Shown piece after piece: positions 10,985 to 22,183 of a DNA stretch of 64,000 bases. A program made the translations under genes and the position numbers. Source of the stretch: Apoderus coryli (Eukaryota > Arthropoda > Insecta > Coleoptera > Attelabidae); NCBI GenBank assembly GCA_911728435.2, contig OU452199.1:39195253-39259252 (forward strand), read 5' to 3'. The notes under the pieces were generated by a model. That model was not told where the DNA came from, made no database searches, and saw only the letters and a list, made by a program, of their open reading frames with translations. Numbering within the stretch: the first letter of the stretch is position 1; each line of letters begins with the position of its first letter.

Positions 10985-12946
10985 CAGGGTGGCCCATTAA
11001 TGTGTGGACGGAAGACATCTCAAGATCTATAAGCGATAGGCAAAAAAATCCTTTACAAAATTTTAGGCACTGAAGAGATGTACAACCCTAAAATATTTTA
11101 AATTATACAGGGTAGTTCACAAACGCGCAGCAGACCGAACTTGCTTTTTCTTAATGCGACACCCTGTATATTTTAACATAAATGAATGGCGCTCTAAAAT
11201 ACAACAACAATTACATAAGGGTTGATAAGCCTAGGTCCAGTGGTTTTTAAAATATTTGTAAATAATGGTTAATTTCGACGTAAATTTAAGGCGTTGTGGT
11301 TACTACAGAAACAAAATACATCCCAATTTTTCGTGTCAGATGCATTTGAATTCCCTTCTTGTCTTCGTTTTACTGGATTTCATTGACCTCTAGTTTGTAA
11401 TTTTTCAGGGTGGTCACATTATCTAAATTGTATTTTTATGGGACAATCTTAAAAGGGACACCCTATATATCTGCCTAAATTCGAGAAATTCCTTTCCCAT
11501 ACTTTTTATTGATATCATATTTCATGAGGCTATCCGTTTTTTTTATAAAAAATTATTGAAATAAAAAAAATTAAAGTTGCAATTTTTTGTCATTTTAATT
11601 ATTTTGTTTTCAATGTTTAAATGAAAGTCGGAGATTCGACTTTCATTTAAACATTAAAATTGCAACCCCACTTAAGAATGGACTATTTTTTCAAATTATT
11701 TTGTTTTCTATTTAAAAACCAAAATGTTAAATTACAGTTTTGTTTTAATAGTTTGCAAATAGTCCGTCTTAAAAAATAAAAATAAAAATAAAATGATTTT
11801 AACACATATTTTTGGACAATTTAACTTTAAACAGAATAAAAATTGGTTAAACCAAAATTTCACTGGAAGATGGATAGGACGTAGAGGAGCCACAAATTCT
11901 ATGGGGAGTATATTAAAGAAATATTTTACCGTGAGCCACCAACCACCATAGAAGACATGAAAATTAGAATTCGAAATTCTTTTGCATCCATTACTCCCCA
12001 ACTGCTCCAAGGAGCTAAAAACTCATTTATTTTAAGACTGCAGAAGGTGGTCGACATTTTGAGCATTTGCTAAAATAAATTTTCTAACACTCCACTATTG
12101 TTTATAGTTTAGTTTAGGATATATTTTTAGTATGTTATAATTAGTGTGTGCCTACTTGTTTAGTTGTTAACAAAAGAAATAGGTAATTTTGCATTTAATT
12201 TAAGTTTATATTTTATTCTATTTCAAGTTAAAATGTCCAAAAATGTGTTAAAACCATTTTATTTTTATTTTTTAAGAGCGTCTATTTGCAAACTATTAAA
12301 ACAAAACTGTAATTTAACTTTTTGGTTTTAAATAGATAAAAAATATAATTAAAATGACAAAAAACTTCTATTTTTTTTTTCAATAATTTTTTATAAAAAA
12401 ACGGTTAGCCTTAAGCTAATGAGATATGATATTAATAAAAAGTATAGGAAAGGAACTTCTCGAATTTAAGCACAGGGTGTCCCATTTAAGATTTTCCCAT
12501 AAAAATACAATTTAGATAACGTGACCACCCTGAAAAATTACAACTTAAAGGTCAATAAAATCTCGTAAAACGAAGAAAAGAAGGGAATTCAAATGGATCT
12601 GACATGAAAAATTGTTATGTATTTTGTTTCTGGAGTAAGCACAGCGCCTTAAATTTATGTCAAAATTAACTATTATTCACAAATATTTTAAAAACTACTA
12701 GACCTAGGCTTATCACCCCTTCACCTTGTTTTTTAGAGCGCCATTCATTTTTGTTAAAATATACAGGATGTCGCATTCAGAAAAAGCAAGTTTGGTCTGC
12801 TGCGCGTTTGTAAACTACACTGTATAATTGAAAACATTTTAGGGTTGTACATTTCTTTAGTGCCTAAAAGTTTTGTACAGGATTTTTTTGTCTATCGCTT
12901 ATAGATCCTGATATATCTTCCGCCCACATACTAAGTGGCCACCCTG
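10985..12946. mobile_element. 2-kb fold-back element with Tc1/IS630 remnant
   Basis: The left end CAGGGTGGCCCATTAATG and the right end CACTTAGTATG...GGCCACCCTG are inverses and flanked by TA. The arms extend about 720-850 bp inward (to about 11830 and from about 12230) with frequent mismatches; an additional local hairpin sits at 11620-11660. Internal CACCCTGTATA-type ends (for example 11160, 11460) show that smaller units are nested in the arms. The non-palindromic centre carries a decayed transposase tail, annotated separately. Confidence 0.88.
11865..12073 (+). pseudogene. Tc1/IS630-type transposase C-terminal remnant
   Basis: In one frame, codons from 11865 read GRWIGRRGAT, the conserved block after the second catalytic Asp in IS630/Tc1 transposases (typically RWIGRGGP). 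The next conserved block (SPDLxPLDFFLWG) is deleted, and a second frame from 11927 reads YREPPTTIEDMKIRI, continuing to LRLQKVVDILSIC and a stop at 12071-12073. That is the usual PxTIEDLKxRI helix and C-terminal tail of this family. The remnant therefore has an internal deletion and a frame change. It lies in the unique centre of the fold-back, as expected of a deletion derivative of an autonomous element. Confidence 0.75.
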
Positions 12947-12961
12947 TATATACACTGGGTT

Positions 12962-13015
12962 AGCACTGATGATGAGGATCTGAATGACGATCTGAATCCT
13001 CGAAACATGTATGTT
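12962..13015 (+). ncRNA. Hammerhead ribozyme motif 4
   Basis: The core is CTGATGA (12966-12972) and GAAA (13002-13005). Stem II is the longest of the set, GAGGAT (12974-12979) with ATCCTC (12996-13001), closing a 16-base loop. Stem III is the palindrome ACATGT (13005-13010) and the cleavage-site base is A13011. Stem I is weak: AGCA with TGTT, including one G-U pair. It starts 16 bases after the end of the 2-kb fold-back, so its upstream part may be displaced. Confidence 0.75.
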
Positions 13016-14246
13016 TTTTAACTGATTTTTACAAATAAAAAAAAAATTGTGGAGGTGACGATTTTGTAATCCAGTATGTCCACAGGAAATCTGTTCAACA
13101 GAAAAACACACAATAACAGATGTTCATTTCATCGAAAAAAGTTACTCTTGATAAAACGGTTTGCTGGTTCTTAAAGTAAGATTGGGATAGAAAATTTAAC
13201 ATTTGTTCAGCAAAATTGAAAAAAGTTTAAGTGGTACAAGAGTAAAGTGTACTTATTTCAGGAGATATGGAAATAAGTTACTAAGAAAAGTTGTTCAAAA
13301 ATAAAAGGCAGTCTCTAATACCAATTTTCGAAAAAAATCGGCCTACTATTATTTATGATTATTATAATCATTAAATTTACAAACTGTATTTTGGGTATTA
13401 GGCGCAATTTTATTGTGAGATCCTATTTCGAGTATATTTAATTATTTATTTTTTTCCACTATAAGCCTAACATCACTACCGCATTCAAAACCATTATATA
13501 GTTGCCACAAATTCTGCATACACTGCACTATATTTAATTATTCCGGATCTAGTTAAACGCACTCTCATAGGCACGGTAGTATAGGTACATATCTGGAAAC
13601 CGCGCTTTGTCACAGATTACTTTTTGCGGCATAACCCGGGCTGTCACTCCATGCCGTTCCTGAATTTTCAAAGAGATTAATTACCTGGCTGGGGTGAGCC
13701 GAACAAATCATGCAGCTTCGTTTACCAACATTATCCGCCCCTCTTTATACAAATCCCTGCATATTTGAGGTTAATAAATATACAAGGGAATTTGGTGATG
13801 ACTTGATTTATCTTACGAGGATGGAATGAGAAGTTTCCGGAAACGGCGTTAGCATGCAACATCGGTGGATGGCCAGTTCCAAGCTAGTGCCGAGTGTGCG
13901 TGTGTAGAACTCGTGCTTAGGGCGAGGCAAGAACAAACGATCTCTTATTCGAGTAGAATAATTATTGTGATGGTCACCGCAGGTTCGAGCCTGATTCTTA
14001 CTCTAAAATGTGACACAGAGCAATCTATACAAATAAATACACGGGACAGTGAGGAATTGTTAGTCCTGAAAACACGTTTGCAAGCCCCTGTATATCGAAT
14101 ATTAATTATATATCAAATTGATCTTGTTTGTTGTATAAAAACACTGGTTCATCTGCGTGCATCTATCTCAGATCACTATATTGCATGCGATAGCAATGTT
14201 TTCAAATAATGTGAAGCAACATTCCAGCTCCTGATGATTTTGATAT
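13016..14246. other. Unassigned sequence with a GC-richer block
   Basis: No gene is supported. The block 13550-14010 is clearly less AT-rich than its surroundings and holds a plus-strand open frame of 114 codons (13865-14209) with no recognisable domain, no splice context and no repeat match in this window. It might be a regulatory or untranslated piece of the long gene downstream, but nothing in the sequence shows that. Confidence 0.35.
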
Positions 14247-14249
14247 TTA

Positions 14250-14606
14250 TACGAAACGTACATACGGCCTCATTACAGAAGTCTGACTTACATCTGTCAT
14301 TTGGGCTATTTCATTTGTAGAAATATTTTTATTTTCTTCTACGTGTAATAACAGTTCTTCAATTTTGTTATTTGCTAACACTGAATTGAAACACACGCAA
14401 AAAATGTGTATAAAAAAGTTAGGGTAGCATTTCACGCCTGTATGCTCCTTTAATTTACCCGCCTCTGAGATTTATTTTTTCATAATGTTAACGACAAGTT
14501 GAATCTGCTGTTTGAGTTTGAATCTGCTGTTTGAGTTTGACAAAATAGTATTATTTTAGTCATTTCAAATTATTGTCTAAAACATTTAATGAACCAGCCC
14601 TGTATA
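14250..14606 (-). pseudogene. 5' end of a Tc1/IS630-type element with transposase N-terminus
   Basis: Read on the minus strand, a terminus TACAGGGCTGGTTCATTA (at 14606) is followed by about 200 bp of untranslated sequence and then a coding fragment (about 14390 to 14265) reading IEELLLHVEENKNISTNEIA then VSQTSV. This is the helix-turn-helix typical of IS630/mariner transposase N-termini (VEENPxxSTREIAxxxGVSxxTV). It breaks off after this helix. A 20-bp tandem duplication (TTGAATCTGCTGTTTGAGTT) lies at about 14499-14538. The same terminus is repeated in inverse orientation from 15066, with the interval 14606-15066 between them. Confidence 0.65.
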
Positions 14607-15065
14607 TTTATACTATTATAGTAATTTTTTTTTATTTTCGTACATACACATTAATCTTTGCGTAGATAGGTATACCATATAATTTTATATTACCCGACAA
14701 AAAACACTGCTGCACAGTAGTACCATCGAAAATATACTACGACTGGTAGTACATATATGATACCTATAATATAAAAACAAACTCCCACCTCGTAGGGGAA
14801 AGTATACTCGTCCTTGTCTAACATTGCCCATATGATTATTTTATTTCAACACAATACATATAACGCAATCTACAATTTCCATGGTTGCATGTTTTTCTAA
14901 TAGATGTAGCTCGTGTCGAGACAGTTTCAATTTTTGCTTTATTTCCCATATACGCTGACTATCTATTGTGTACATTAATCTTTTAATCTTTGCTATACTA
15001 ATGGAATATAACATCTACGCAAAGATATGATGTGTATGTACGAAAATAAAATGTTCAAGAGTATA
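14607..15065. repeat. Palindromic insert between two inverted termini
   Basis: The ends of this 460-bp interval are inverted: TTTTCGTACATACACAT and TTTGCGTAGAT at 14635-14670 match the inverse at about 15012-15048. It separates two head-to-head copies of the CAGGGCTGG terminus. A TGTACATTAATCTTT block at about 14972 resembles half of the micro-palindrome described at 49393 and 50676. Confidence 0.6.
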
Positions 15066-15725
15066 TACAAGGCTGGTTCATTACATGTTTTAGACAATTA
15101 TTTTAGGTCTCTAAAATTTCGGATATAAGGATGCATCAAAAAGTTCTATTTAAATTAACTAAATTTTGCATTATAAGTATGACTTCCGGTTATACCTGAT
15201 TCAGTTTTAAGGATCAAACTCATACAGCAGTTGCCATTTGTCTAAACATGAAAAAAAGATCATATTAACATGTGTTGACAAAGGCTTTGTTATCGAGATA
15301 CAGGGTGTTCATAATACCACCCTGGTTTTTCCGAATCGTTTTTCGATTTATTCATGAAATTTTACAAATGGTTAGTTTTTTAAAATCTCTGTCGAACAAT
15401 GTTAACATTATTAAAAAATAAATCTCAGAAGCGGGTAAATTAAACGGGAATGCACAACATTTTTTTTACGGAGGCTGCTTTTTGCAAGTGGCTGATGTAA
15501 AAAATGTCTGACATTTGCTGCATGACAATAATTATTTAAAAAATACAGTTTCTAAATAATACAGGATGTAAAAATTATACTTTTTATTGTTTTTATTCAA
15601 AATACAAATATATTGAGAAATAGGTTGAGGGTTTTGGTAAAGTGGTGAAACGTATTTTTTCTACGAATGTCTTTAAATGCCTTTATTATATGTTCAATCA
15701 TGATTTGACAATGTAGTACATTGTA
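15066..15725. repeat. Second copy of the GGCTGGTTCATTA element end
   Basis: It starts with a degenerate TATACAAGGCTGG terminus. At 15410-15445 it carries AAATAAATCTCAGA and GCGGGTAAATTAAA, which are the inverse of 14450-14485. Additional CAGGGTG and CCACCCTG termini occur near 15300-15325. No coding remnant is seen. Confidence 0.6.
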
Positions 15726-15824
15726 ATGCTGTTTATCATTTACCCGTGCGTAATAACATTTCCCACTAGTTGCTAGGTAACTAGTGGGAAATATTATTAC
15801 GCACGGGTAAATGATAAACAGCAT
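15726..15824. repeat. 99-bp near-perfect palindrome
   Basis: The arms ATGCTGTTTATCATTTACCC...CACTAGTTGC and their inverse pair over almost the whole length, with a very short loop at about 15773-15777 and only a few mismatches. As RNA or single-stranded DNA this would be a hairpin of nearly 48 bp. Its inner block TTTCCCACTAGT...ACTAGTGGGAAA recurs at 15926-15970 and 38166-38212. Confidence 0.9.
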
Positions 15825-15925
15825 AAATACCGAAACTGTCAATTTGGTGTTTGTATTTTCGGCGTTGCTATGGTGATTTTTCATGCCCGCCGCTACTTTG
15901 TCATTACCAGGAAATTTTATCCGTG

Positions 15926-15972
15926 CGTAATAATATTTCCCACTAGTTACCTAGCAACTAGTGGGAAATATA
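15926..15972. repeat. Second CACTAGT...ACTAGTG hairpin
   Basis: A palindrome with arms ATATTTCCCACTAGTT and AACTAGTGGGAAATAT around CCTAGC or similar. It is preceded by CCGTGCGTAATA, the inverse of the TATTACGCACGG flank of the first hairpin. The two hairpins therefore bound a unit of about 180 bp as inverted ends. Confidence 0.85.
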
Positions 15973-16198
15973 ATTAATAATAATTATAATTAAGTATTTC
16001 GCTAATTTCAAAACACATAAACAGTGATAGTGAATATAGTTTAACACCACCTAGTCAATTTCATACTTCTAATTTATCGTATTTAGGCTTATACGTTAAC
16101 AAGGGTAACTTTTGAAAAACAAATATTTTCCTAAGAATTATGTTAAATTTATTCAAAAGCATTAAAACAGGCGTAGAAAAAGTATAGTGTGAAACTTA

Positions 16199-16295
16199 CA
16201 TGAAATGACCATTTCCTACTCGTATGATTTGCAGCATGAGCCGCAGGCGAGTGCTGCAAACGATCATACTCGTAGGAAATATATGTCATTTCATG
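16199..16295. repeat. 97-bp hairpin
   Basis: The outer arms CATGAAATGAC and GTCATTTCATG, then ATTTCCTACTCGTATGAT with its inverse, and the inner arms TTTGCAGCA/TGCTGCAAA, enclose a loop of about 15 bases (TGAGCCGCAGGCGAG). It has the same style as the two hairpins just upstream but a different sequence. Confidence 0.85.
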
Positions 16296-17105
16296 TTCGT
16301 TGCACAATATACTATTTAATACAATTTATTTTACTTTAAAGGTCCTATAGTCATCGATTATAATCGAATATTAATTTACTTACTTGTGTACATTAATCTT
16401 TGATGCCACGTTACCAATTGCATTTATTATTATTTTGTATACATAATTTACTCAACAAATCGTAAATTTTTGAATATATTTATTATTATGTGTGTGACAT
16501 TAAAATTAGTTATGACAGCAAATGTTCACTGTCTATGTTCCATTTTAAAAAACTTGCACATTTATATTGCTGTCAAGGGTGACAAAACAATGAACAATAA
16601 ATCAAAATTAGTAGGGTGTTTTATTATTAATGCACTGTATACTATTCCTTATAAAGCCGGAAACTTCTTACCCCACCGACGTACTTTTGTATCCAGTGGA
16701 ATGCCAACTTCCCACACTTTTTATTTACTTAAACTTGCATTATAAAGTTCTAAAACTCTAAAGCGTTTTAATAAAAATTTGTTATTTCAATTTAGCTTGT
16801 AGTCATTTAAAGTTAATCCCATTTCCTCTCTGTTTTCTTAAGACAACCGCTGCGTCAAGACCGTCCTTTTTTTTTGTATTTCGTATAAAAAAGCTAAACA
16901 AGACGAAAACTGTAAAATTGTTTTTATTAAAACTATCCGGGGACGACGCGACGAGACAAAACTACGAAACAAAATCTAATTTAAAAAAACTGTACAGATG
17001 CAAAGATTTGTTCGAGAATCCCAGAATTGTCCGTTGAGGTTTCACACACGCTGAATGGATTTTTTATATAAAATAACTGAAACCTTGTTGAGAAGTTTGT
17101 TTATA
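16296..17105. other. AT-rich stretch without a gene
   Basis: No coding sequence is recognised. A TGTACATTAATCTTTG block at about 16388-16403 is identical to half of the micro-palindrome at 49393. Near 16520-16630, GACAGCAAATG, TTCCATTTTAAAAAA and AATCAAAATTAGT resemble, in inverse, the stretch at 35140-35250. Confidence 0.4.
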
Positions 17106-17898
17106 CACTGTGTCCAAGATAAGAATGGGAAAGCATTGGAAACGGTAGGAGTTACAATTTCTGTTAAATTAGAGAAAAGTTGTACAATTTAAACACCTTT
17201 TAAATGGTGTTTTCAAACCTTTAGCCGTTTTCCAGAATTTTTGAAAAAACGATTTGTTGCGATTTTAGTTTTTATTTATTTCTGACATTATTTTTACAGA
17301 TATAAAAAAAATTACAAGCACTTTGTCATTGTTACTTTTTGAGGAGAAAAAGAATGCGTTTACAAATTTTCTCTACCGACCGACGTTTCTTTTTGAAAAA
17401 TCATCATAATCTTGTTTTTTTTTTCAATACGGCCCTGGGTGTTTTATTGTTAAATTTAAAGCCAAACTATTGCGATTTTTCTTAAATAATTTTAAATAAC
17501 AGCTAAAAAAACTGACAACTTCTTCTACGTGTGACATACCACCTATTTTTGAAATGGCTTTAAATTTGGCAATAAGAAACCAAGTTGGTGGTTTTTCAAA
17601 AACGAAATGTCATAGTGAAAATTTGTAAACGCTATCTTATTCTCCTTAAAAAGTACCAATGAGAACGTGCTTTTAATTTTTTTATATTTGTAAAAATAAT
17701 GTCAGAAATAAATAAAAACTAGAATCGCAAAAAACCGGTTTTTCAAAAATCCTCGAAAACGGCTAAAGTTCGTTTACTTTTGAAAATACCATTTAAAGGG
17801 TTTTTAAATTGTACAACTTTTCTCTAATTTAACCGACATTGTAACTCCTACAGTTTCCAAGATTCCAATGCTATCCCATTCTTATCTTGGACGCAGTG
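17106..17898. mobile_element. Complete CACTGTGTCCAAG fold-back element
   Basis: This 793-bp element has two arms of about 380 bp that are inverse copies of each other. Its ends are CACTGTGTCCAAGATAAGAA and its inverse (one mismatch), flanked by TA on both sides. The TA duplication again points to Tc1/mariner-type mobilisation. There is no coding sequence. Solo arms of the same family are at 2656-2764, 25324-25740 and 45003-45280. Confidence 0.88.
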
Positions 17899-18188
17899 TA
17901 TATTTTATACAAACTTTTCAAATTAGAGAACTCTCTATATTCCGTTTAACTTTACTTGACCACTTTTTGAGAATGGATAATGAGGGCTAATGCATAATGC
18001 TCAATTTTTGCCCATTATTATCGCTTCATCATTTGCTAATGAAACAGTTTAAAACACTCATCAATACTAAATCATTCCGATATTGAGAGTACATTCCGAG
18101 GCCCCTCGTCGTTAACGGATGGGATAGAGATTATTATGACCCCCCTTCCCGGGATTGAAAAAAAAATCGGCTACAGGCAAAAGTAAGG
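17899..18188. other. Unassigned
   Basis: No feature is recognised. Confidence 0.4.
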
Positions 18189-18843
18189 GTAAGGCCAGAA
18201 CGCGGAGGCACGCTTGAAGGCAGGATAGAATGTCTAGGAATCAAGCGTTTGCTGAATATAGGTCAGGATAGTGGCTGCTTGGAAAAATTGACTTCTTCAG
18301 TACTAAATCAACCACTAACATTCAAGTGATGATGAGCTTGTTTATCATTAAAAATATTAGCAACAAAAGAATCCGGATCCACCTTGTTTAGAAAACCGGT
18401 TGGAATATGGGGAGTTTTACCATTTATTATCCCAAGTAGAGGAAGATTCGGGGAATGCACCGCGTATTTACGAATGTCAAAAGAAACTCTCTACTTTCAT
18501 CTATCCAGGGTAAACTGGACGAGAAATATGCATACCATAACTTCCACCACGCGCCGATTTCTCTAAGGAAATTTGACACATTAACAATTGACACTTTACA
18601 AAATTAGTACCTGATTTGTCAACTTTAGCTGCGGCAAAACTTGCGACAACGGCGGCGATCTGAATACAACCGATCACAGACAAGATAGCATCGATGATAG
18701 CGCGGCCGCGACCGCCTAGGATTAAAGAATTTTGAAAATCAAAATTGCGCTGACCTCTCAACAACAGTTGCTACGCTAGCCTCTCCGATACCTATAGCTA
18801 TCGACCCTCACCCTCAAGCATGCCTCCGCGTCTTGGCCTTACT
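18189..18843. mobile_element. GC-richer element with ~31-bp terminal inverted repeats
   Basis: The left end GTAAGGCCAGAACGCGGAGG and the inverse of the right end (GTAAGGCCAAGACGCGGAGG) agree over about 31 bp with a few differences. The 655-bp interior has blocks rich in CpG and G+C (for example around 18700, with GCGCGGCCGCGACCGCC), unlike the surrounding DNA. I see no transposase and no clear target duplication, so the class is open. Confidence 0.65.
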
Positions 18844-20540
18844 CTGAGAGAGTTTTTTTTTTAACTCACCTTACCTCTCCCCCAAAATAAGATCAGATCC
18901 GGAGTTTAAAACCTTTGGAAGCCAACGCACATCATTGTAAATATTTATTGTGAATATATGTTAGTTTCTTGACCATTAGGATCATATTGTGTTTTGTTTA
19001 TTGTTGAATCAGTATTTTAATCAAAGATTAAATTGTTTAAGAATATGAATTTTTGCTTTAATAATTTTTGTTGTTGTTCTGGTGTTGTGTTTCGTTCAGT
19101 TGTAATAACTTCATTTTTCTTATAAATACAATTGATTTCATAGATTAAGGATCCTATTTATAATCATCGACGTTGCGTTACTTATTTGTAGCATCCTCAG
19201 AATGATATTCTAGAATAAATTGGTTCTAAATTATGCCATTCTATGGCAACTGGTGCTTGACAATCATCGCCACAATGCTGATGTTTGTTTGTCGGTCCTG
19301 CCACTTAATTAAACTGAACTGTTCCTTTTTAAGATTGAAAAGAAGGTTGCGCAACCGATCATGACTGCTTAATTGGACCAAAGATTCTGTTGTGATATAG
19401 AAACAAATTGTGAGTGAGTCTGTATATTAGAATTAGTTCTCTGCGTCTCTGCCTTGTAGGTTCATACCTTGAAGGCGCATCTCATGGTCCTCTATTATTA
19501 CTAGTTGATCCTCATTTAGAAGGAGGACGCCCATTTTTACTAGTTGATTATACTACAGTAATTTGTAACCACCCTGTATTTTGATAGGGCAATCTGCCTT
19601 CAAAGCTATTTGTCAAAGGACTTTCCTAGAATCCTAAAAGTGAGTGTAAAGGTTATTGGAGTTGGAAAATCCCTAAAAATGAAAATTGATTTTTTTTTAA
19701 ATCAACTTTAAGCCACAAAAATAGTATCTGATACACCTCCTGCCAGCTTCAAGTCTACTAGAAACTGCCATATTGTGGCCATACAGTAATATTAGTTCGG
19801 TGTTGGGAAACTTTTGTTCCATAATGAAATGTGGAAATTGGATATAGTTTTAGTACGACCGCGCTGCTGTGGGTGTTGATGTCGTGTTAAATAGGTGGAT
19901 ATCAACTTTTCAAACGGAAAATATCATAAGGGTATGTGGGTAATTTCATTAGTAAATGGATAGTCCAATTACTTAAGAGTTTAGAATCATTCTATTATGT
20001 TGAGGGATTGAAGTTTATTCTATTATCCACATAGAACAAACGATTTGCTTTTGTAGGTATACAAACCAATTGAGTTAAACAAAGGTCCGGATATGTAAAT
20101 CCCTACAAAGGGAAACATAGGTGCATGAAATGTTATTGGTGCAGCATTCTTATAAAAACCTTTTTGCCGATGATTTTCTCTTCCAAATCGTCGTCAGCAA
20201 ATAAATATATTATGCACACATAATGTAACCTCTAAAACTTGATGAGCTCTCGCCAAAAAAAAAAAGGCGGAAACTGCTTCATTCATTCTTCATCGCTCGT
20301 ATATTTCTTCAGGAGGAATTCTTTTGTCATACTTGGGAACAAATAATAATAGTCGCTCTGGGCCAGGTCAGGTATTTTTTTCTCTGATTGCTTCTTTTAA
20401 CCAGTCTAAGATTGAAGTGAAGTATTTTTCAGTTGGACGTATATGCGCCATGAGTTATGCGGCTGACTGCGACCTTCAAATCCATGGATGGTGGTATGCC
20501 CTTTTGATGCAATAGCATGACTTGTATTTAATGTGTAATA
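18844..20540. other. Long stretch without recognisable features
   Basis: No gene or clear repeat is seen. A CCACCCTGTA terminus lies near 19570. Codon-like open stretches are short. Confidence 0.4.
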
Positions 20541-22183
20541 ATAAAATATACAGGGTGTGTCAATTTGGAGTTAACAATATCAACTTTTTAATGTTCCATT
20601 GACCGTACATACCAAATAATATTTTCTACAATTTATAATTACCCTAAAGACTCTTATTATGATAGAATAAATATAGTTTTTTAATTCTTAACCTCTTTCT
20701 ACAAAATTACAAAAAAAAATGGAGAAAACACTCGTGGGTGATTTTAATCGTTAAAAATTAATCTTTCTTAAAATAACCATGGTTTCGATGGTGCTCGATG
20801 TAGAAATGATATTTTAGATGTCTGATATTGCTAAAAAAAATCGATTATACAGGGTGTTTGAAGAACGATATGCAATTTATGCAATGCAATATAAAGGGAT
20901 CAAACTTCATTATTTCAAATGAGACACCCTGTATATTTATTGATTTTTCGAAGCCGCTTGCTAATACTTTTCATATGATATGTATATGTCCTATACCTAA
21001 CTTGAATAGCTTTTGAGCTATATTATGTTTACTACATGACTATAATTTAGAAACAAACTATGTAACACCGCAGGTGATTTTTATTACATATTTTGACTGA
21101 CTATTAGCAGATCTATTTTATTTTATTAGCAAATCTATGACAAATATATGTTGACCCTTTCGAATAACTCCTCTCGTGTGTTTATTGGTGTTTTATACAC
21201 ATTATTTTTTATTCTACCCCACAGGAAAAAGTCCTTGGGAGTCAAGTCGAAAAACGTCAAATTTTTCGCAAAAAAAAATTGTAGGGAAAAAATCTGTTAG
21301 GTTTTGGTATAGGAAATGCTTAATAAAGTGGCCTTTAAATTATATAGGGAATCTGAAAAAGAAATAAAATATATGGTCCTTCCATTTAAAATAAAAAAGT
21401 AGGGGGTTATTTCCGGTATAACCGGTTATAATATAAACCCGGATATAGTACATCAATATAGAGCCTTTCCGATATTACGGAACCCCAAAATTTCAGCAAC
21501 ATATCTTTTGTGGTTCCCGAGAACTTTATTGAATAGACCACTCAGGATGAATCACCCTGTATGCTGCTGGCGTTACAAAAAGACGAAAATACGACGTTGC
21601 ACTTATTCTATCATGGCCTGTAACGCTTATAAAACCAGTTTGTGAATTATAGGAAATCCATAAAGACGTAAACTTATTGAACTCCATGGTTTATGCATCT
21701 ACGCTACTGCATTCTGCAGTTGAAAAACGCCATACACTTTGCTGATCTTCTTAAGAAAAGTTTATAGTTTGTGTATACATTAAATAGGTAGTTGTAAGTT
21801 AATCTTCTATGAATACCTACCTATACTTCTTGTCGTTTATTATAACTCTAGGAAATTCTGTTTCAGCATGAATATATTCATAATATTCCGTATTACCATC
21901 GATTAGCATCTGCTGGGTTTCACAGTTAAATGGATATCAGGATACCTTGATGGCTTTGCTACTTTAAGCATAAATAGACGTATAATATGCGAGAATTCAT
22001 CTTCTGGAAGGATATTATTGATTTTATATTCAAAAGACATTTATTTACATTTACGGTTCGCTATAAATTACTAGTTTTGAAAATTATTTTTTTCTTTGGT
22101 TTGTGGGTTCAGAAATTATATACTGCTGATATGTTTGAAAAAAAAAACTATTATTATTGTGTAGTATTGTGGTTTGTTACATT
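20541..22183. repeat. Small CAGGGTGT elements and unassigned DNA
   Basis: CAGGGTGTGTC lies near 20550. An 88-bp unit at about 20848-20937 has TATACAGGGTGTTTG at one end and GAGACACCCTGTATA at the other. A CATTTAAAATAA plus CCGGTATAACCGG block at about 21377-21430 is shared with 1346-1395, and an ATCACCCTGTATG terminus lies near 21552. No gene is seen. From 21580 to 22180 the sequence is unassigned but leads into a hammerhead motif. Confidence 0.5.

Noticed and set aside
13865..14209. 114-codon open frame in a GC-richer block
   Set aside because: No domain, no splice signals in phase and no similarity to known families that I can see.
14231..14275. CTGATGA...GAAACGTA resembling a hammerhead
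   Set aside because: The core words are present, but stem II is weak and the sequences on either side cannot form stem I, so it is at best a decayed copy.
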